64,000 bases of DNA from Clitopilus passeckerianus (lineage: Eukaryota > Basidiomycota > Agaricomycetes > Agaricales > Entolomataceae): assembly GCA_944990035.1 (NCBI GenBank), contig CALYLX010000155.1, positions 248,001 through 312,000 on the forward strand, given 5' to 3'. This document shows, piece by piece, positions 1 to 11,620 of the stretch (positions within the stretch are counted from its first letter, which is position 1; each line of letters starts with the position of its first letter). Under the pieces are notes generated by a model. The model saw only the letters and a list, made by a program, of their open reading frames with translations, searched no databases and was not told where the DNA came from. The position numbers were made by a program, and so were the translations under genes.

Positions 1-545
1 CGCTCCGAAACTTGGAAGTCATCCGTAGTTGACGAAAGGAAAGGATTGAGGTGATGCAATGATTGATGATCACAGGAAAATTACTGTGTATAGATAAAAA
101 ATTAGCTAAGGATCAAGAAATCGACTTAACCTAGTGATGTATTCACACGAGACTTAAGCACCCATAAAAGACAAATTATGAGTTTATGGACCAATCAAAA
201 TTAGAGAAATACCAATTACAAACAAGCAAAAATATTGTAAAGTTTTGGAACTTTGGACGCTGGAAAGAACTCAATGGAGTATCCACTCCATCCTCGTAAT
301 CATGAAAACTCCGCAGATTGACATTCTCCCGAATCTTGTGAGCACCAAAGTTCTCACGCACACGGCTTGCCTTGGACTGCTCATCTCCAATGCCACCTGA
401 ATGCCACCTTGATGCCATTGCCCGAAGTATATTGACGGAGGTTGATTTGTACGCACGAGCTTTGCTGATGATCAATACTTCTCAGGAATCATGTAGACAC
501 TTGATTCATTAAGCTTTGGGAAGTGCTTCTGGAATGATCTTGGAA
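1..545. other. No recognisable gene at left edge
   Basis: Short open frames only, none with homology that I recognise or similarity to other parts of the window. The kinase relic to the right loses similarity to its second copy just past the splice donor near 562, so its C-terminal exons are absent here. Confidence 0.4.
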
Positions 546-1046
546 AAGGGAACATCACAATGCAGTCACTCACAGAATCTCGTTAATTGATTTACCATTT
601 TTTGGCCACATTTTGCCATCCAGGTTAACGCCGTGCCTAGGGTTGCAGTACACATTGTACCAACTAACATCCCGTGATAACACTCCTCGCTCGTTGCAAT
701 TTTCAAGAGCTGTGTAGGAGTCTCATAAGCGTTCAAGTGAAGTCTGTTAGTGGAAAGTACACCTACCTTGAACAAGGTCGTAGATGACACAAAGGAAGTG
801 GTACACACTCCGACACTGACTGAGAGGGTTGCCAGTACTAGCCATAACTATGGCTCGGGTTTCCCTCCAAGTTGACGTGCCCGGATCAACAGCCCTGCCG
901 TCGGTTTTGCCATAGCCTTGGACTCGAATGACTCCGGCGGCGGTGCTCTCTTGATGTAGCCATTCCAACAAGCGACCCTCTTCTTCACGTTTTGAATCCC
1001 TCCATGAGAGTTTAAGTACAAGGGGTCCTTGGTCAGTCAGTGCTAG

Positions 1047-1531
1047 TGTTAAGGCAGAGCCTAACAACTTAGGTAATACTGTTTACGCTCGATGTCTTTG
1101 ATAAACAAAGACAGAGATTTGTCAGCAGCTGCGGCTGTACTGACGACCTGGTGAGATTGACGAAGCAAGGGACTTAAAGGCGAAGTAGAGAACTAAGCAG
1201 TTAGGTAGATTGCCTAGGTCAAGCTGAGGAGCCTTGACCAAATGGTACAGGTTTATATACCTATCTAGTAGTTCTAAATATAGCACATGCGCAGCATGCT
1301 GAGTAAGTAATGAGTCATGCGCAGCATGATGAGTAAGTACATGAGTCAGTATGACTCAATGCGAGTCAGAAAGAGTCAGATAAGGTATAAGTCTCTCACG
1401 ATCGTGAGAGATGCGGAGTAAGCATGGAAAAAGATGAAAAATGCGCAGTGATGCGCAGCATATGTGAGTAATCGTGCATAGGTAAGCGGGCCGGGGTATG
1501 TAAGGAGAAACATGTAAGCAAAATCATAACA
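1047..1531 (-). repeat. Solo LTR of the chromovirus family, 485 bp
   Basis: Begins TGTTAAGG and ends CATAACA on the + strand. It is flanked by the 5-bp duplication GCTAG (1042-1046 and 1532-1536). It differs from the LTRs of the neighbouring full element at a few bases, for example AGGCGAAG against AGGCAAAG, so it is an independent insertion reduced by LTR-LTR recombination. It interrupts the kinase relic between the YT(P)A and LTDQGPL codons. Confidence 0.95.
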
Positions 1532-1679
1532 GCTAGGGTATATTTGCGGGCTGAAGGCACGGTGTACATACTTCCTGGGCCGGGGTGGGTGTAAAAAGGA
1601 GCAAACACGTATCGATTCCCATTGAGTTCAAACTGCCAGATTCCATGCTTCTGGTCGAACTTGAGAGCAGAGTCGCGTG

Positions 1680-2164
1680 TGTTAAGGCAGAGCCTAACAA
1701 CTTAGGTAATACTGTTTACGCTCGATGTCTTTGATAAACAAAGACAGAGATTTGTCAGCAGCTGCGGCTGTACTGACGACCTGGTGAGATTGACGAAGCA
1801 AGGGACTTAAAGGCAAAGTAGAGAACTAAGCAGTTAGGTAGATTGCCTAGGTCAAGCTGAGGAGCCTCGACCAAATGGTACAGGTTTATATACCTATCTA
1901 GTAGTTCTAAATATAGCACATGCGCAGCATGCTGAGTAAGTAATGAGTCATGCGCAGCATGATGAGTAAGTACATGAGTCAGTATGACTCAATGCGAGTC
2001 AGAAAGAGTCAGATAAGGTATAAGTCTCTCACGATCGTGAGAGATGCGGAGTAAGCATGGAAAAAGATGAAAAATGCGCAGTGATGCGCAGCATATGTGA
2101 GTAATCGTGCATAGGTAAGCGGGCCGGGGTATGTAAGGAGAAACATGTAAGCAAAATCATAACA
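1680..2164 (-). repeat. 3' LTR of element 1
   Basis: 485 bp, TG...CA type (TGTTATG to TTAACA on the minus strand). Adjacent internal sequence (2165-2180) carries the purine-rich tract AGCGAGAGGGTAA expected for plus-strand priming. U3 contains several TGAGTCA / TGACTCA motifs. Confidence 0.95.
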
Positions 2165-2197
2165 TTACCCTCTCGCTATCGTTGAAGTCTCCTGACT

Positions 2198-3062
2198 TCA
2201 ATTCCTTCCTTTACCCCAGAAGTGACGGTCTATGCCCTTGTGGTAGCGTTGTGGGCAGCTAACCGGGTAATGGCCTGGGCCACGATGATGGCACAGACGA
2301 CACACAAAACGAAAGCAATGACACTGTCGGTGTCTGCCTCCACAAATGTAGCATCTGAACCATCTGGGTGGTGGTGGTCTGTTGGCAAGATATCCGGTGC
2401 GCGGCGCCTTCTGGGACGATACTGTCGAGGGGGAAGGTTCACCAGCGTTGGTGAGTCGGACTCTGGTGGGCTTTCGAATGCGGAGAGGTATGGCGTTGGA
2501 GGGTTTGCCATTGGGATTGATGTTTTCCTTGTTGTCGTTCTGTTCTTTTTTGACGAAGGGGTTATGTTTTATTTTTGCGGCGGTGTGTAAATTGGTGACG
2601 GGAGGAAATGCTCGTAGGGTTCCGCAAACTTGACGTGCAGTGAGGATCGTGACTTCCTCTTCTTGACTTTCCTCAGGCCCCCAGGGATTGGAGGCAAGGG
2701 TTTCAAGTCTGTCTCCTTTGGGTTGTTGAACCAGTTTTGTCGTTCGGGAAGAATTCGTCGAGGAAAGCTGTTCCTCCAATAGCAAAGAAGAGGTCTGTGA
2801 GGGTCTCCTCCGTTTCTCGATCAACTTTGTCCAAAAGTTGATCAAGATCGTCAGTGGTTTTCGCAAATTGGTGGCGCAGGAGCCACTTCGTTGCGAGTTT
2901 CGGTTCGTCGGTTTTGGTAGAGGTTCCTTGTTCTCCCACAGCGGTGAGAGGGTTGTCGTTGCTGCTCCAGGCAGTATGCGTACGGAGCGCCGTAATAGCG
3001 GTATCGGATTTGAAGGTGTTGCGGATGATGGTGCGGTCGTAGGAAGAGGCATTTTGAGACAT
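2198..3062 (-). pseudogene. Extra ORF downstream of pol, element 1 (frameshifted)
   Basis: Corresponds to the intact 289-codon frame at 45847-46716 in element 2. Relative to that copy it has lost one C near 2918 (CCC to CC), two bases near 2868 and one C near 2749 (CCCC to CCC), so the frame is interrupted. It ends in the same Cys/His-rich segment, with two zinc-knuckle-like groups. It sits where an env-like or accessory ORF would be. No transmembrane segment is visible, so env is unlikely. Function unknown; nucleic-acid binding is inferred from the Cys/His pattern only. Confidence 0.7.
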
Positions 3063-3090
3063 TGTTATATAGTGGATGTGAGTGGGTTTG

Positions 3091-6000
3091 CTATGTGGTG
3101 TCAGGTGAGTTTCTTCCTCTTTTATACTCGGTGAGTATTTTCTTGGCGTTCCGCAGTTCTGACTCGGGCATCCATTCGTTGTCCGCTGATGGCCATCCCT
3201 TCCATTTTACGAGGTATCTGTGTCGCCCTTTGCCTTGTTTCTGATGGGCCACAATTGCTTCTATTTCGTATTCTTCTATTCCGTCGATTTCGTCAGGTGG
3301 CGGTTTAGAGAAGCTGGGTCCATGCGCTTTGGTGGAGATGTAACGGGTGAGAAGTGACGCGTGAATCACCGGGTGGATCTTCCATCGTCTTGGCAGGTCG
3401 AGTTTATAGGTCAGGTGTCCTTTACCTCAAGTATCTTGAAGGGTCCTTCTCGTTTGGGTGCTAGTTTCTTGGAGATGTTTCCTTGATTGAGATTTGTGGC
3501 TTCTAACCACACCTTTTCTCCGACTTTGAATGGGGTGAACTGTCGTGTGATCTTCTCTGCCATGCGTTGCGCAGCAAGTGCATGTGCAGCATTTGCTTCA
3601 TCGCGTGCTAGCAGAAGTTCCTTGATCCGTTTGTCAACTGCGGGAATTTTGCTAGTGGGAGCAACTGATGGGAGTGCAGGTGGTTCGTATCCCATCATTA
3701 GGTAGAATGGGGTTCGTTTGGTGACAGAGTGTGTTCGGCTGTTGTAGGAGAATTCTAGAGTGGTAATCCATTTGGACCAGGATTCGGGGTTCTGTGCACA
3801 GAAGATGCGGAGATAGGCATCAATCTCCTGATTGATCCTTTCTGTCGCACCATCAGTTTGTGGGTGGTAGGCGGTGCTCATGTTGAGCTTGATTCCAAGG
3901 AGTCGTCCCATTTCTTGGAAAACTTTAGAGGCGAATTGAGGTCCTCTGTCTGAAATTCCTTTGTCGGGGAGTCCAAAGCGACGGTAAACGTTGTCAATGT
4001 AGGCGTTTGCAGTTCCTGTGGCGTCGATTTTCTTTGTGCAAGGGATGAAAATTGCCCCCTTCGTAGCTCCATGGTCGACCACGGCCATAATGCTATCGAA
4101 ACCATCACTCTCTGGGAGATCCGTGTGAAAATCGTACGTCACTAGCGAAAATGGCCTAGTGGTTTCGGATTTGATGGGCATTAATGGTGGAGCGGTGGGG
4201 TGGCGATTGATTTTCATTTGCTGGCACATTGCACAGCCCTGCACAAAGTTCTTGATGAACACTGACATCCCTGGCCACCAGTAGTCCTTCCGGACTTTTT
4301 CCAGTGTCCCAAATTGTCCAGGGTGTCCTGCGCTGGGTAGATCGTGATAACGTTGGACTATCTTCCTTCGGAGGTCTTCGTCATCTGGTACCACACACTT
4401 GTCCTTGTAGTACAAGATGCCATCGTCAAATTTCCAGTCTTCCAGGTTTGATCGGATTGGTGGGGGTCCGTCTTCTTTGGCGGTGCGAATGGCGTCAACA
4501 ATCAGTTTGTCATTGACCATCTTGTGTACAATTTCGTCCTTTAGTTCAATGTCAATTGAGCGAAGGAAGAGCTTGTCGGGGAGGAGAATGATGTCTTCGT
4601 TGTCGGTGTCTTCACCTGGGATGTGGTCTGGTCGTCGAGATAGTGCGTCAGATTGTATCATCTTTGCACCAGGGGTGTGTACAAGTTTGATGTTAAACTG
4701 GGATAGCATCAAATTCCATCTTGCTTGTCGTCGGTTCAACTTCCGGGCTTCTCGGAAGTATGTGAGGTTTTGTGATCGGATAGAATCACGACTGAATGTT
4801 GGGATCCATGGAAGTAGTGTCGCCAGGTTTCTAATGCGCGGATAATGCCTAGAAGTTCTCGGTCGTAGATTTCATAGTTCCGTTCTGTTTCCGAGAACGA
4901 TTTAGATATGAAACCACATGGGTGCCATGATCCGTTGGCGTCACGTTGTTGTAGGACTGCTCCTGTTGCATGTTTTGAGGCGTCGCTTTCCACCACAAAT
5001 GGCTTCGTGGGATCAGGCATCAGCAACACAGGCGCTTCCAGGAATTTGTCTTTCAGGGTAGTGAAAGCTTTGTGACATTCATTGGTCCATTCCCATTTCT
5101 TGTCTTTCTTGGTGAGTTCGTTCAGCGGTTTGGCAATTTCCGCATATTTTCCGATGAACCTGCGGTAAAAGTTTCCGAATCCTAGGAATGATCGGACTTC
5201 CTTTACTGTAGTTGGCGTAGGCCAGTCGCGCATCCCTGCAAGTTTGACAGGGTCCATGGAGATCTTGTTTGGTTCAATGATGAACCCGAGGTACTCCACT
5301 CTTGTGGTGTCAAATTGGCATTTCTCTGCTTTGAGGTAGAGATCGTTGTCTTGTAGTCTTTGTAAGACTCTGCGTGTGCGTTCTCGGTGTTTTTCTGGAT
5401 CGTTGGAGAAGATGAGGATGTCGTCCATGTAGATGATGACCCATCCTTCGTCTATCATGTCTCGGAAAAGGTGGTTCATCATTGCTTGGAAGGTACCGGG
5501 TGAGTTCATTAGTCCAAAGAACATCACCATTGGTTCAAATAACCCTCGGTTGGTCTTGAACGCTGCTTTCCATTGGTCACCATCTTTGATGCGGATGTTG
5601 TGATATCCCCATCGAATGTCGAGTTTGGTGAAGACAGTTGCTCCTTTGAGTTTATCGATGAGTTCGCTAGCCAGCGGTAAGGGGTAAGCGTTAGGTATTG
5701 TTCCTTCGTTGAGTCGTCGGTAATCCTGACATGGTCTCAGGGCTTCCGAGTCTTTCTTTGCAACAAAGAAGAACGGAGATGCTTGTGGGGAGTTGGATTC
5801 TCGGATGTATCCTTTGGCTAGATTTTCCTTGAGAAACTCATCGAGTTTTTCTTGCTCTAAGGGGCTGAGCGGATAGACCTTGCAGTCTTTTGGCACGAAA
5901 TCTGTCTTCAGATCTATGGCGTGATCCCAGGGTCGGCTTGGTGGGAATCGTTCGGATGCTGCTTTCTCAAAGACTTTTCTGTAGTCTTGAAGATAGTCGG

Positions 6001-7846
6001 GGATGATTTCGTCAAGGGATTTCTTTGGTTCCTTATCTTCTCGTTTATGTTCCAGAGCTTGCGAAATTGATGTTTTCGCACGTATCCACACCTGCTGTGT
6101 GTGGTGTCTGGTTGCTGGATGGTGTGTTACCACCGTCTGTCGTATTGTGGTAGTTGGCCTGATTGGCCCGTACACAAGGTAATCCTTTGTGTGTTCCTGC
6201 GTAAGTGGGGGTTCCTCCTTGGTGAATATTCCGACTGCCGGTTCGTTCTGGCAGTATGCGATGAGAAAATCTTCATTGATCTCTTCTCCGTCTTCGACTA
6301 TTCGGAAATAGTCGCTAAGTCCTTCTGATTTTCCGGGATTCTCTTCGGAACAATCAGGTGCTGGGGTAGGTGGCGTGTTTTCCTCTAGTAGTTGTTCTCG
6401 GATGGCTCTCATCCGCTTGATGTCTACTGCTCGCATCAATGTTTGCGACAGTCGTTGGGTAATGCGTGATTCGTTGATTTCGAGTGTGCCGTCGCTCCAC
6501 GATATGATTGGATCTACCCGTTTTAGCCAGGGTAATCCAAAAATCAGGTGGTCTTTCCCGAGTCCAGTGACAAAACATCTTTCCTTGATGATGGCTGTCC
6601 CTATCTTGGCAATAACCCAGGTAAAGTGGGTAATAGTTCCTTGTTTGTTCAGGGTGCCATCAACGTTTCGTGCTGTAATCGGTTGTCGGAGTGGGAGTAG
6701 TGGGAGGTGATGTGTCTTGGCGAAGACGGAGTCGATAAATGACCCTTGCGCTCCAGAGTCAATGAGAGCTTTTGTGCCGGCGATTGTTGTATTTCCATCT
6801 AGGGGGTCTTGTAGAGAGATTGGGATACGCATAGATTCAGCATAAAAATCAGTAGCTACAAGTACACTGGAAATATCAATCGGGCGAGAAGTACTGACGT
6901 CGGCTTTGCAGTCTTCCTCTTTAAAACCCTCAGCCTCTGCTTCGGTGTAGAATTCAGCGGCTTCTTCTTGGGGCATGTCAGCTAGGACTGCTCTGACATA
7001 TTTGATCAACTCGGCTCCCTTCTCAGGTTTCTTGTGGAATCGGCTGTCATTGTTGCTAGGGTAGGTTCTTCCAAAATTCTTCCTTTGAAGACATTGTTGG
7101 ATCGTGTGACCTTTCTTGGAGCAATAGTAGCACAAGTTGTTCTTCTTGTGATGTTCTCTTTCCTCCTGGGTGAGGCGGCGTTTGGGTGGATCAGTGGTGA
7201 AACGATCAACATCCATAGCCATTGGGTCTCGGGCTCCAGTAGGTGTTTTGTAAGCACCTTTGACCATATCAGATGTCTTGATGATACGGGTATGTCCCAT
7301 GATTGTCTTGGCACGTCGCCAGTTGTTGTCAAACTGGACGGCTTTCTTGACCCAATCGTCGAATGTGGTAGGAGGAATCGGAAAAGAGAATTTTCTCTCG
7401 GAGTTTGGGGGTAAGTCCTTCCATGAAGATCTCAATCTTTGCAGTGTCACCGCTGAGATCAGTTCGTGCAAGAATATTCTTGAAGACGGTGACAAATTCG
7501 TCAGCTGTCCCATCCTGTCGTAAGGCTTTGAGTTGGAGGAGTGCGGCAGCTTTGTCGTCGGTAGGGAAAAGGCTTCTTTGAATTGGTTGATAAATTCAGC
7601 GTAGGTGGCTCTCCTTTCAGCTGCTGAATATTTATCGTGAAATTCTAATCCCCATGCTGCTGCAGTTCCTTCTTTGAGGAAGGATAGGGCGATGCGAATC
7701 TTCTTGTCATCTTCGAGTTGGTTGAGGTTGTTTAGGATGAGGTAGTCTTCAAGTTCCTGAATGAACTTTCTGGTCTTGGATCGGTCTCCGGAGAACGTTT
7801 GGGGTTTGGCTCCAATGTCCTTCTTGTTGTTGTTGTCTTGTGACAT
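3091..7846 (-). pseudogene. Gag-Pol polyprotein with chromodomain, element 1 (frameshifted)
   Basis: The first ATG in frame is at 7846 (MSQDNNNKKD), although the frame stays open upstream. Domains in order: Retrotrans_gag; CCHC knuckle (CYYCSKKGHTIQQC); aspartic protease (ALIDSGAQGSF); reverse transcriptase with YMDDILIF; RNase H (VESDASKHATGAVL); integrase HHCC zinc site with GCAMCQQMK, then the DDE core; C-terminal chromodomain (HRYLVKWKGW). The frame breaks near 4776 within RNase H (one base lost), near 3424 (AAAA to AAA) just before the chromodomain, and near 3127 (five A to four). The last two are homopolymer losses and could be sequence errors. Otherwise the frame is clean over more than 4 kb. 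Confidence 0.92.
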
Positions 7847-8429
7847 TTCGTAGTCAAAATCGAAGTCGGTCTCTGGTTCAATTGTTTCTGCACTGGGGCG
7901 CTCCTCTGGCTCAGCTGTGGGGCTCTCCTCTAGCTGTTGTTGTACTTGGTGTTCTTCTTCTTCCTCTTCGGGCAAGACAGAAGCGCTGGTAGACGGGACT
8001 AGTGATGGGTTCCTGGATATTGCTGTGGGTAATGGTGCGAAGCGTCGCTGTTCCTCCTCGTCTACTTCAATGTCGTGTTCTCGTTGAGCTCGGACAATAG
8101 CAGGGGTCTTATGAGGTCGTTCAGGGGTAGGGAAGTCTAGAGCGTGGAAGTGTCTGTTTTCAACGGCAACGGTGGTGAATGTGAATTTGCCAAGGGAGAG
8201 AGGCGTAGCACCAGCGGTTATTGTTGTGATTAAAACCGCAGTAGCTTCCGTTGGTGAACTTGTAGACGTTGTTGGTTCCTTCTACTAGAGTGGTATTTCG
8301 TGGCGGGTGGTCTGCCCTGTGTACGACCGTGGTGACTGAGTGGTAGCCGCAACGGCAATCGGCCTGTTGCGTGCTTCTGCTGTGTTGTCGTGGGGTGGGC
8401 CTGCGCTAACAATGAGCGGGCCTTCTGAA

Positions 8430-8440
8430 CAGCTTGACCT
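8430..8440 (-). promoter_or_regulatory. Self-primer binding site, element 1
   Basis: AGGTCAAGCTG on the minus strand, two bases inside the 5' LTR. It is exactly complementary to CAGCTTGACCT inside the LTR (8612-8622), about 33 nt downstream of a TATA box, rather than to an obvious tRNA 3' end. This matches the arrangement known for Tf1. Confidence 0.7.
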
Positions 8441-8442
8441 TT

Positions 8443-8927
8443 TGTTAAGGCAGAGCCTAACAACTTAGGTAATACTGTTTACGCTCGATGTCTTTGATAA
8501 ACAAAGACAGAGATTTGTCAGCAGCTGCGGCTGTACTGACGACCTGGTGAGATTGACGAAGCAAGGGACTTAAAGGCAAAGTAGAGAACTAAGCAGTTAG
8601 GTAGATTGCCTAGGTCAAGCTGAGGAGCCTCGACCAAATGGTACAGGTTTATATACCTATCTAGTAGTTCTAAATATAGCACATGCGCAGCATGCTGAGT
8701 AAGTAATGAGTCATGCGCAGCATGATGAGTAAGTACATGAGTCAGTATGACTCAATGCGAGTCAGAAAGAGTCAGATAAGGTATAAGTCTCTCACGATCG
8801 TGAGAGATGCGGAGTAAGCATGGAAAAAGATGAAAAATGCGCAGTGATGCGCAGCATATGTGAGTAATCGTGCATAGGTAAGCGGGCCGGGGTATGTAAG
8901 GAGAAACATGTAAGCAAAATCATAACA
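8443..8927 (-). repeat. 5' LTR of element 1
   Basis: 485 bp, identical by eye to the 3' LTR. On the minus strand U3 holds bZIP-type TGAGTCA/TGACTCA motifs, then the TATA box, then the predicted start of R. Confidence 0.95.
8612..8655 (-). promoter_or_regulatory. LTR core promoter: TATA box and predicted transcript start
   Basis: TATATAAACC at 8655-8646 on the minus strand is followed 33 nt later by CAGCTTGACCT (8622-8612), the 11-mer complementary to the primer site. The spacing fits a transcript beginning at this 11-mer. Confidence 0.55.
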
Positions 8928-9720
8928 GCGTGCTTGGGTATACAAAGCTGAGACATATCGGAAGAGGTTTTCAACGTCCTTCCAGTCTTGCTTGGCTGAT
9001 TCGGCAAAGCCGCAAGGGGTGAAGCAACCTGGGCTGTATCCTTTAAAGCCCTCAAAAAAGCAATAGACACGATCCAAGTCGAGGCGCTATTGGTGTCCGA
9101 GCATAGCAAACGTATGCATCTGTCCATCGTCGCTTCTCTGCTGCTTGAGATTTCCTTTGCCCGGAGTAAGACTACGCTTGTAGTCCTGAAATCCCGTCAT
9201 TATGGATATTGAGTCAGTTACCTTAGGTTTTTTGCGGTGCTTGGTTAAGGGCATCGACAGTTTCAACGTCAGATTCCTCAGCAGTGTAGTCGGGCTTTGT
9301 TTGTCAGTTGGTCACCATACCAGAGGGTCCCGTATTGGAGGGCGGGATGAAGACAATGGCGTATGTCTCGTCGCTTATGACATTGGCGATATCGTGTTCA
9401 GATGGCGAAAAACGGTGGGGTACTGTAAATCGTGGCCTCTGTTTTTGGCTTATGGGCTGGTCGCCCTCGAGTAAGGAAGGTCTCGATTTGTCTCTGTTTG
9501 CCTCTTGATTGGACACTGTGAAGACCAGCCCACGACAGATGGTTAGGAGCCAGACTCAGTCGACTTGCTGAGGCTCTGAGAGGCGTTCGGGATCTGCCGG
9601 TCCCTTGAGGAGTATCCTCAGTGATCGACGATGTGGCGGTGAGCACCATTTAGCAATAGCGCCAAAAACAAACTCGCAACGTCAATAAATTGCCAATTTC
9701 AGCCATTGCGCCGAGTCGCT

Positions 9721-9735
9721 CCAACCAATCATACG
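9721..9735 (+). promoter_or_regulatory. Shared CCAAT-box block upstream of first UPF0014 gene
   Basis: CCAACCAATCATACG lies 73 bp before the ATG and is repeated exactly 62 bp before the ATG of the tandem duplicate (11559-11573), although surrounding sequence has diverged. CCAATCA is the binding core of the HAP/NF-Y complex; function here is inferred. Confidence 0.45.
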
Positions 9736-9793
9736 GGGCCGATTTTCAACCAATTTTTGCAAATTCTTGGTTTCACACTTCGACGACGCGACA

Positions 9794-11155
9794 ATGGAGT
9801 CAGGCGGGCCAGACAAGCCTCCAACAAACATTACGTGGGCTAACGTTGGGCTTGCTCTCTCCTTCATCGGTTTCAATGTTGTGGTATCTGGTGTGCTGGG
9901 CCTGGGGGTTGGCACCTCCCTGGCAGTTGCAGCAGCAAGATGCATCATTCAGCTCGCTTTAGTTGCGACAGTGCTGGCTTCAGTTTTTATGCACGAGAAT
10001 CCATGGATTACTGCTGGTATCTCCCGTGAGTCCTCTTACTACGAACGGTTCTCTTTCCGCCCTGACAAGAGGGGTCTGACGTGCTGCCACCCTTAGTACT
10101 CCTGAATATCCTTGGGTCTTTTGAAATCGGCAAGCCTCGATCTATTGTAGTGAAGGGATATTTGACTGACTTTCTCGGCGCAGCGTAGTCGTCAACAAGT
10201 CGCCTAGAAGATATAGCGGAATGGTGCGTTCGTGAATCCGTATACCAACATTGCATGAGCTGACGACGTCATTGGCGTACCCCAGTTTCTTTCTGTCCTT
10301 GTGGCTATGGTGGGCTCAACAATACCGATCGCCGTGATAGGATCCAAACTTGCAATCCAAAATGACCCGTTCTGGAAGCCGATCAAATTCAGTAAGGTCC
10401 CCTACCTTTGCAGCCGCCGGGGCAATTCTGACGACACTAGTCCCAATCGTTGGGATGCTTTGCGGGAGTACCATCTCAGGGATTGTAGTAGCAGTAGGAT
10501 CTGTATTAAAAGAGCTTTGGTGAGTTTCATGTTCCCGTCCCAGCTCAGAGAGGTCATGCTCAATGATAGGCCGACAATCTTACAGTGAAAACCGGGAAAA
10601 AGTCGAGATCATGTTGGCTTTCGGTGCTTCGCGGATGGAAGCGTGTCGTCCGATTGCTCGGGAAGCTCTACGAACGGCCCTCACACCCAGTATAAATAAC
10701 ATGAGGTTGAAATATTCACTTTGCCCTTACGATGCCTTACTGATTTTTTTTACTCTTAAAATAGTGTCCTTGGTATCATTTCGATTCCAGGAATGATGAC
10801 TGGCGCAATCCTCGGAGGTGCCTCGGTCGAGCACGCTGCAAAACTCCAGATGATCATTCAATTCATGATTTCCGCCTCAACAGCACTAGCGGCTGTCTAC
10901 ACTACCCTGAGCGTAGTAGCCGTGACCGTGGACGGTGAACACAGGATACGTGATGATAGAATTCAAGAGGGAGGCCACTTGCTTGTGAGACTCAAGGAAG
11001 CGGTTGGAAGAGGCATGGGGAGCGGGCTAGGTTGTGTATATAGCGCGTTCAAAACCTGGGGCCAAAGTAAGATGAAAGCGAGGAGAGGAAAGCACCACGG
11101 TGACGAGCCGGACAACGAAAGAACGTCGCTGCTAGGTAATGGGAACTCACGGTGA
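9794..11155 (+). CDS. UPF0014 family membrane protein (FetB-like), copy A
   Basis: Seven exons (9794-10025, 10097-10129, 10189-10223, 10286-10391, 10441-10519, 10586-10705, 10765-11155) sum to 996 nt, giving 331 residues. The protein is mainly hydrophobic helices. It has the family signature of a cytoplasmic loop, ENREKVEIMLAFGASRMEAC, then ALTPSINNM and GIISIPGMMTGAILGG. Bacterial members (YbbM/FetB) act as permease subunits in iron export; the fungal role is not established. No ATP-binding partner lies nearby. The C-terminus is a hydrophilic tail ending in DNERTSLLGNGNSR, with a dileucine-like motif that suggests an endomembrane or vacuolar location (inference). Intron 2 starts with GC, not GT (GCAAGC...GTAG), and the same position in copy B also has GC. 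The start was chosen because it aligns with copy B. Confidence 0.88.
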
Positions 11156-11558
11156 GGTGAAATCGAAAGCAATATATGTAGATGCGTGCTATCAAGATCC
11201 ATCGTATATCATATAGAGCCATTGTACAATCGGTACCGTACACTCAACTAATTGATACATAGAACCAATTCGGTATAAGAAGTATCATATAGCGTTGGAC
11301 CCTCGCCCGAACCTCCGAGTTGTACAGCGAAATGTGGTGTATGAAAGCAATGATAGCACTCGGCCGTATTTCGTGTGGTGCCTATCGAGAACCTGTCCAT
11401 ATCTACAGTCAAGGATGCCAGAAGAACGGCCAATTCTTCTTGCCATTCCCCATTAGAGCCTTCCTTCATGTTCGAATGACAGGATGTGTCAAGACTCGAA
11501 ACTGGTCGTGATGCATGCAAAGTCTGTCCATTCCAAATTCGGCCATTTGACCGGTATT

Positions 11559-11573
11559 CCAACCAATCATACG
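11559..11573 (+). promoter_or_regulatory. Shared CCAAT-box block upstream of second UPF0014 gene
   Basis: Exact copy of the 15-bp block found before copy A, 62 bp upstream of this ATG. Confidence 0.45.
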
Positions 11574-11620
11574 CCGGGCTATTCCGACGAGTTTCTGCCC
11601 ACTTCGACGACTTGGACGAG

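Larger units (their letters stand above)
1680..8927 (-). mobile_element. Ty3/gypsy chromovirus, complete with both LTRs (element 1)
   Basis: A 7248-bp element flanked by the 5-bp duplication GCGTG (1675-1679 and 8928-8932). The two 485-bp LTRs (1680-2164 and 8443-8927) look identical by eye, which implies a recent insertion. On the minus strand the order is 5' LTR, primer site, a leader frame without ATG, Gag, protease, RT, RNase H, integrase, chromodomain, then an additional ORF before the 3' LTR. The chromodomain and integrase order place it among chromoviruses related to Tf1/sushi elements. Coding continuity is lost through several 1-2 base deletions. Confidence 0.95.
546..9441 (-). pseudogene. 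FunK1-like protein kinase, copy 1, broken by LTR insertions
   Basis: Read from right to left, the pieces match the second copy at 37545-47916. The N-terminal block (TYAI, SGMVTN) lies near 9310-9420, the DLDRVYCFF / VENLFRYVSALYTQ block near 8933-9080, YIFAPFYTHPGPG near 1550-1610, the lysine-bearing strand LVLKLSWRD near 1000, and the catalytic loop RGVLSRDVS near 640-680. The order and the RDVS motif are those of fungal FunK1 kinases, which normally have HRDIS; here the His is Ser. A 57-bp intron separates DLVQ from LENCN. The coding sequence is split by a solo LTR and a complete retroelement, has frameshifts in the N-terminal part, and ends before the DFD and RTGT segments. The family role (regulatory kinase) is known only in outline; this copy cannot be functional. 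Confidence 0.75.

Noticed and set aside
1047..2164. Possible LTR pair of one short element (the two LTRs 148 bp apart)
   Set aside because: The 148 bp between them is kinase coding sequence, and each LTR has its own target duplication (GCTAG and GCGTG), so they are separate insertions.
2222..2633. Plus-strand frames of 83-122 codons over the retroelement 3' region
   Set aside because: Antisense to the extra ORF of the retroelement; the same shadows appear in reverse in element 2.
10392..10440. Apparent 22-bp intron or lost acceptor in the UPF0014 genes
   Set aside because: Using the later acceptor (CACTAG in copy A, AATTAG in copy B) gives 49- and 61-bp introns and restores the family motif KFIPIVGMLCG in both.
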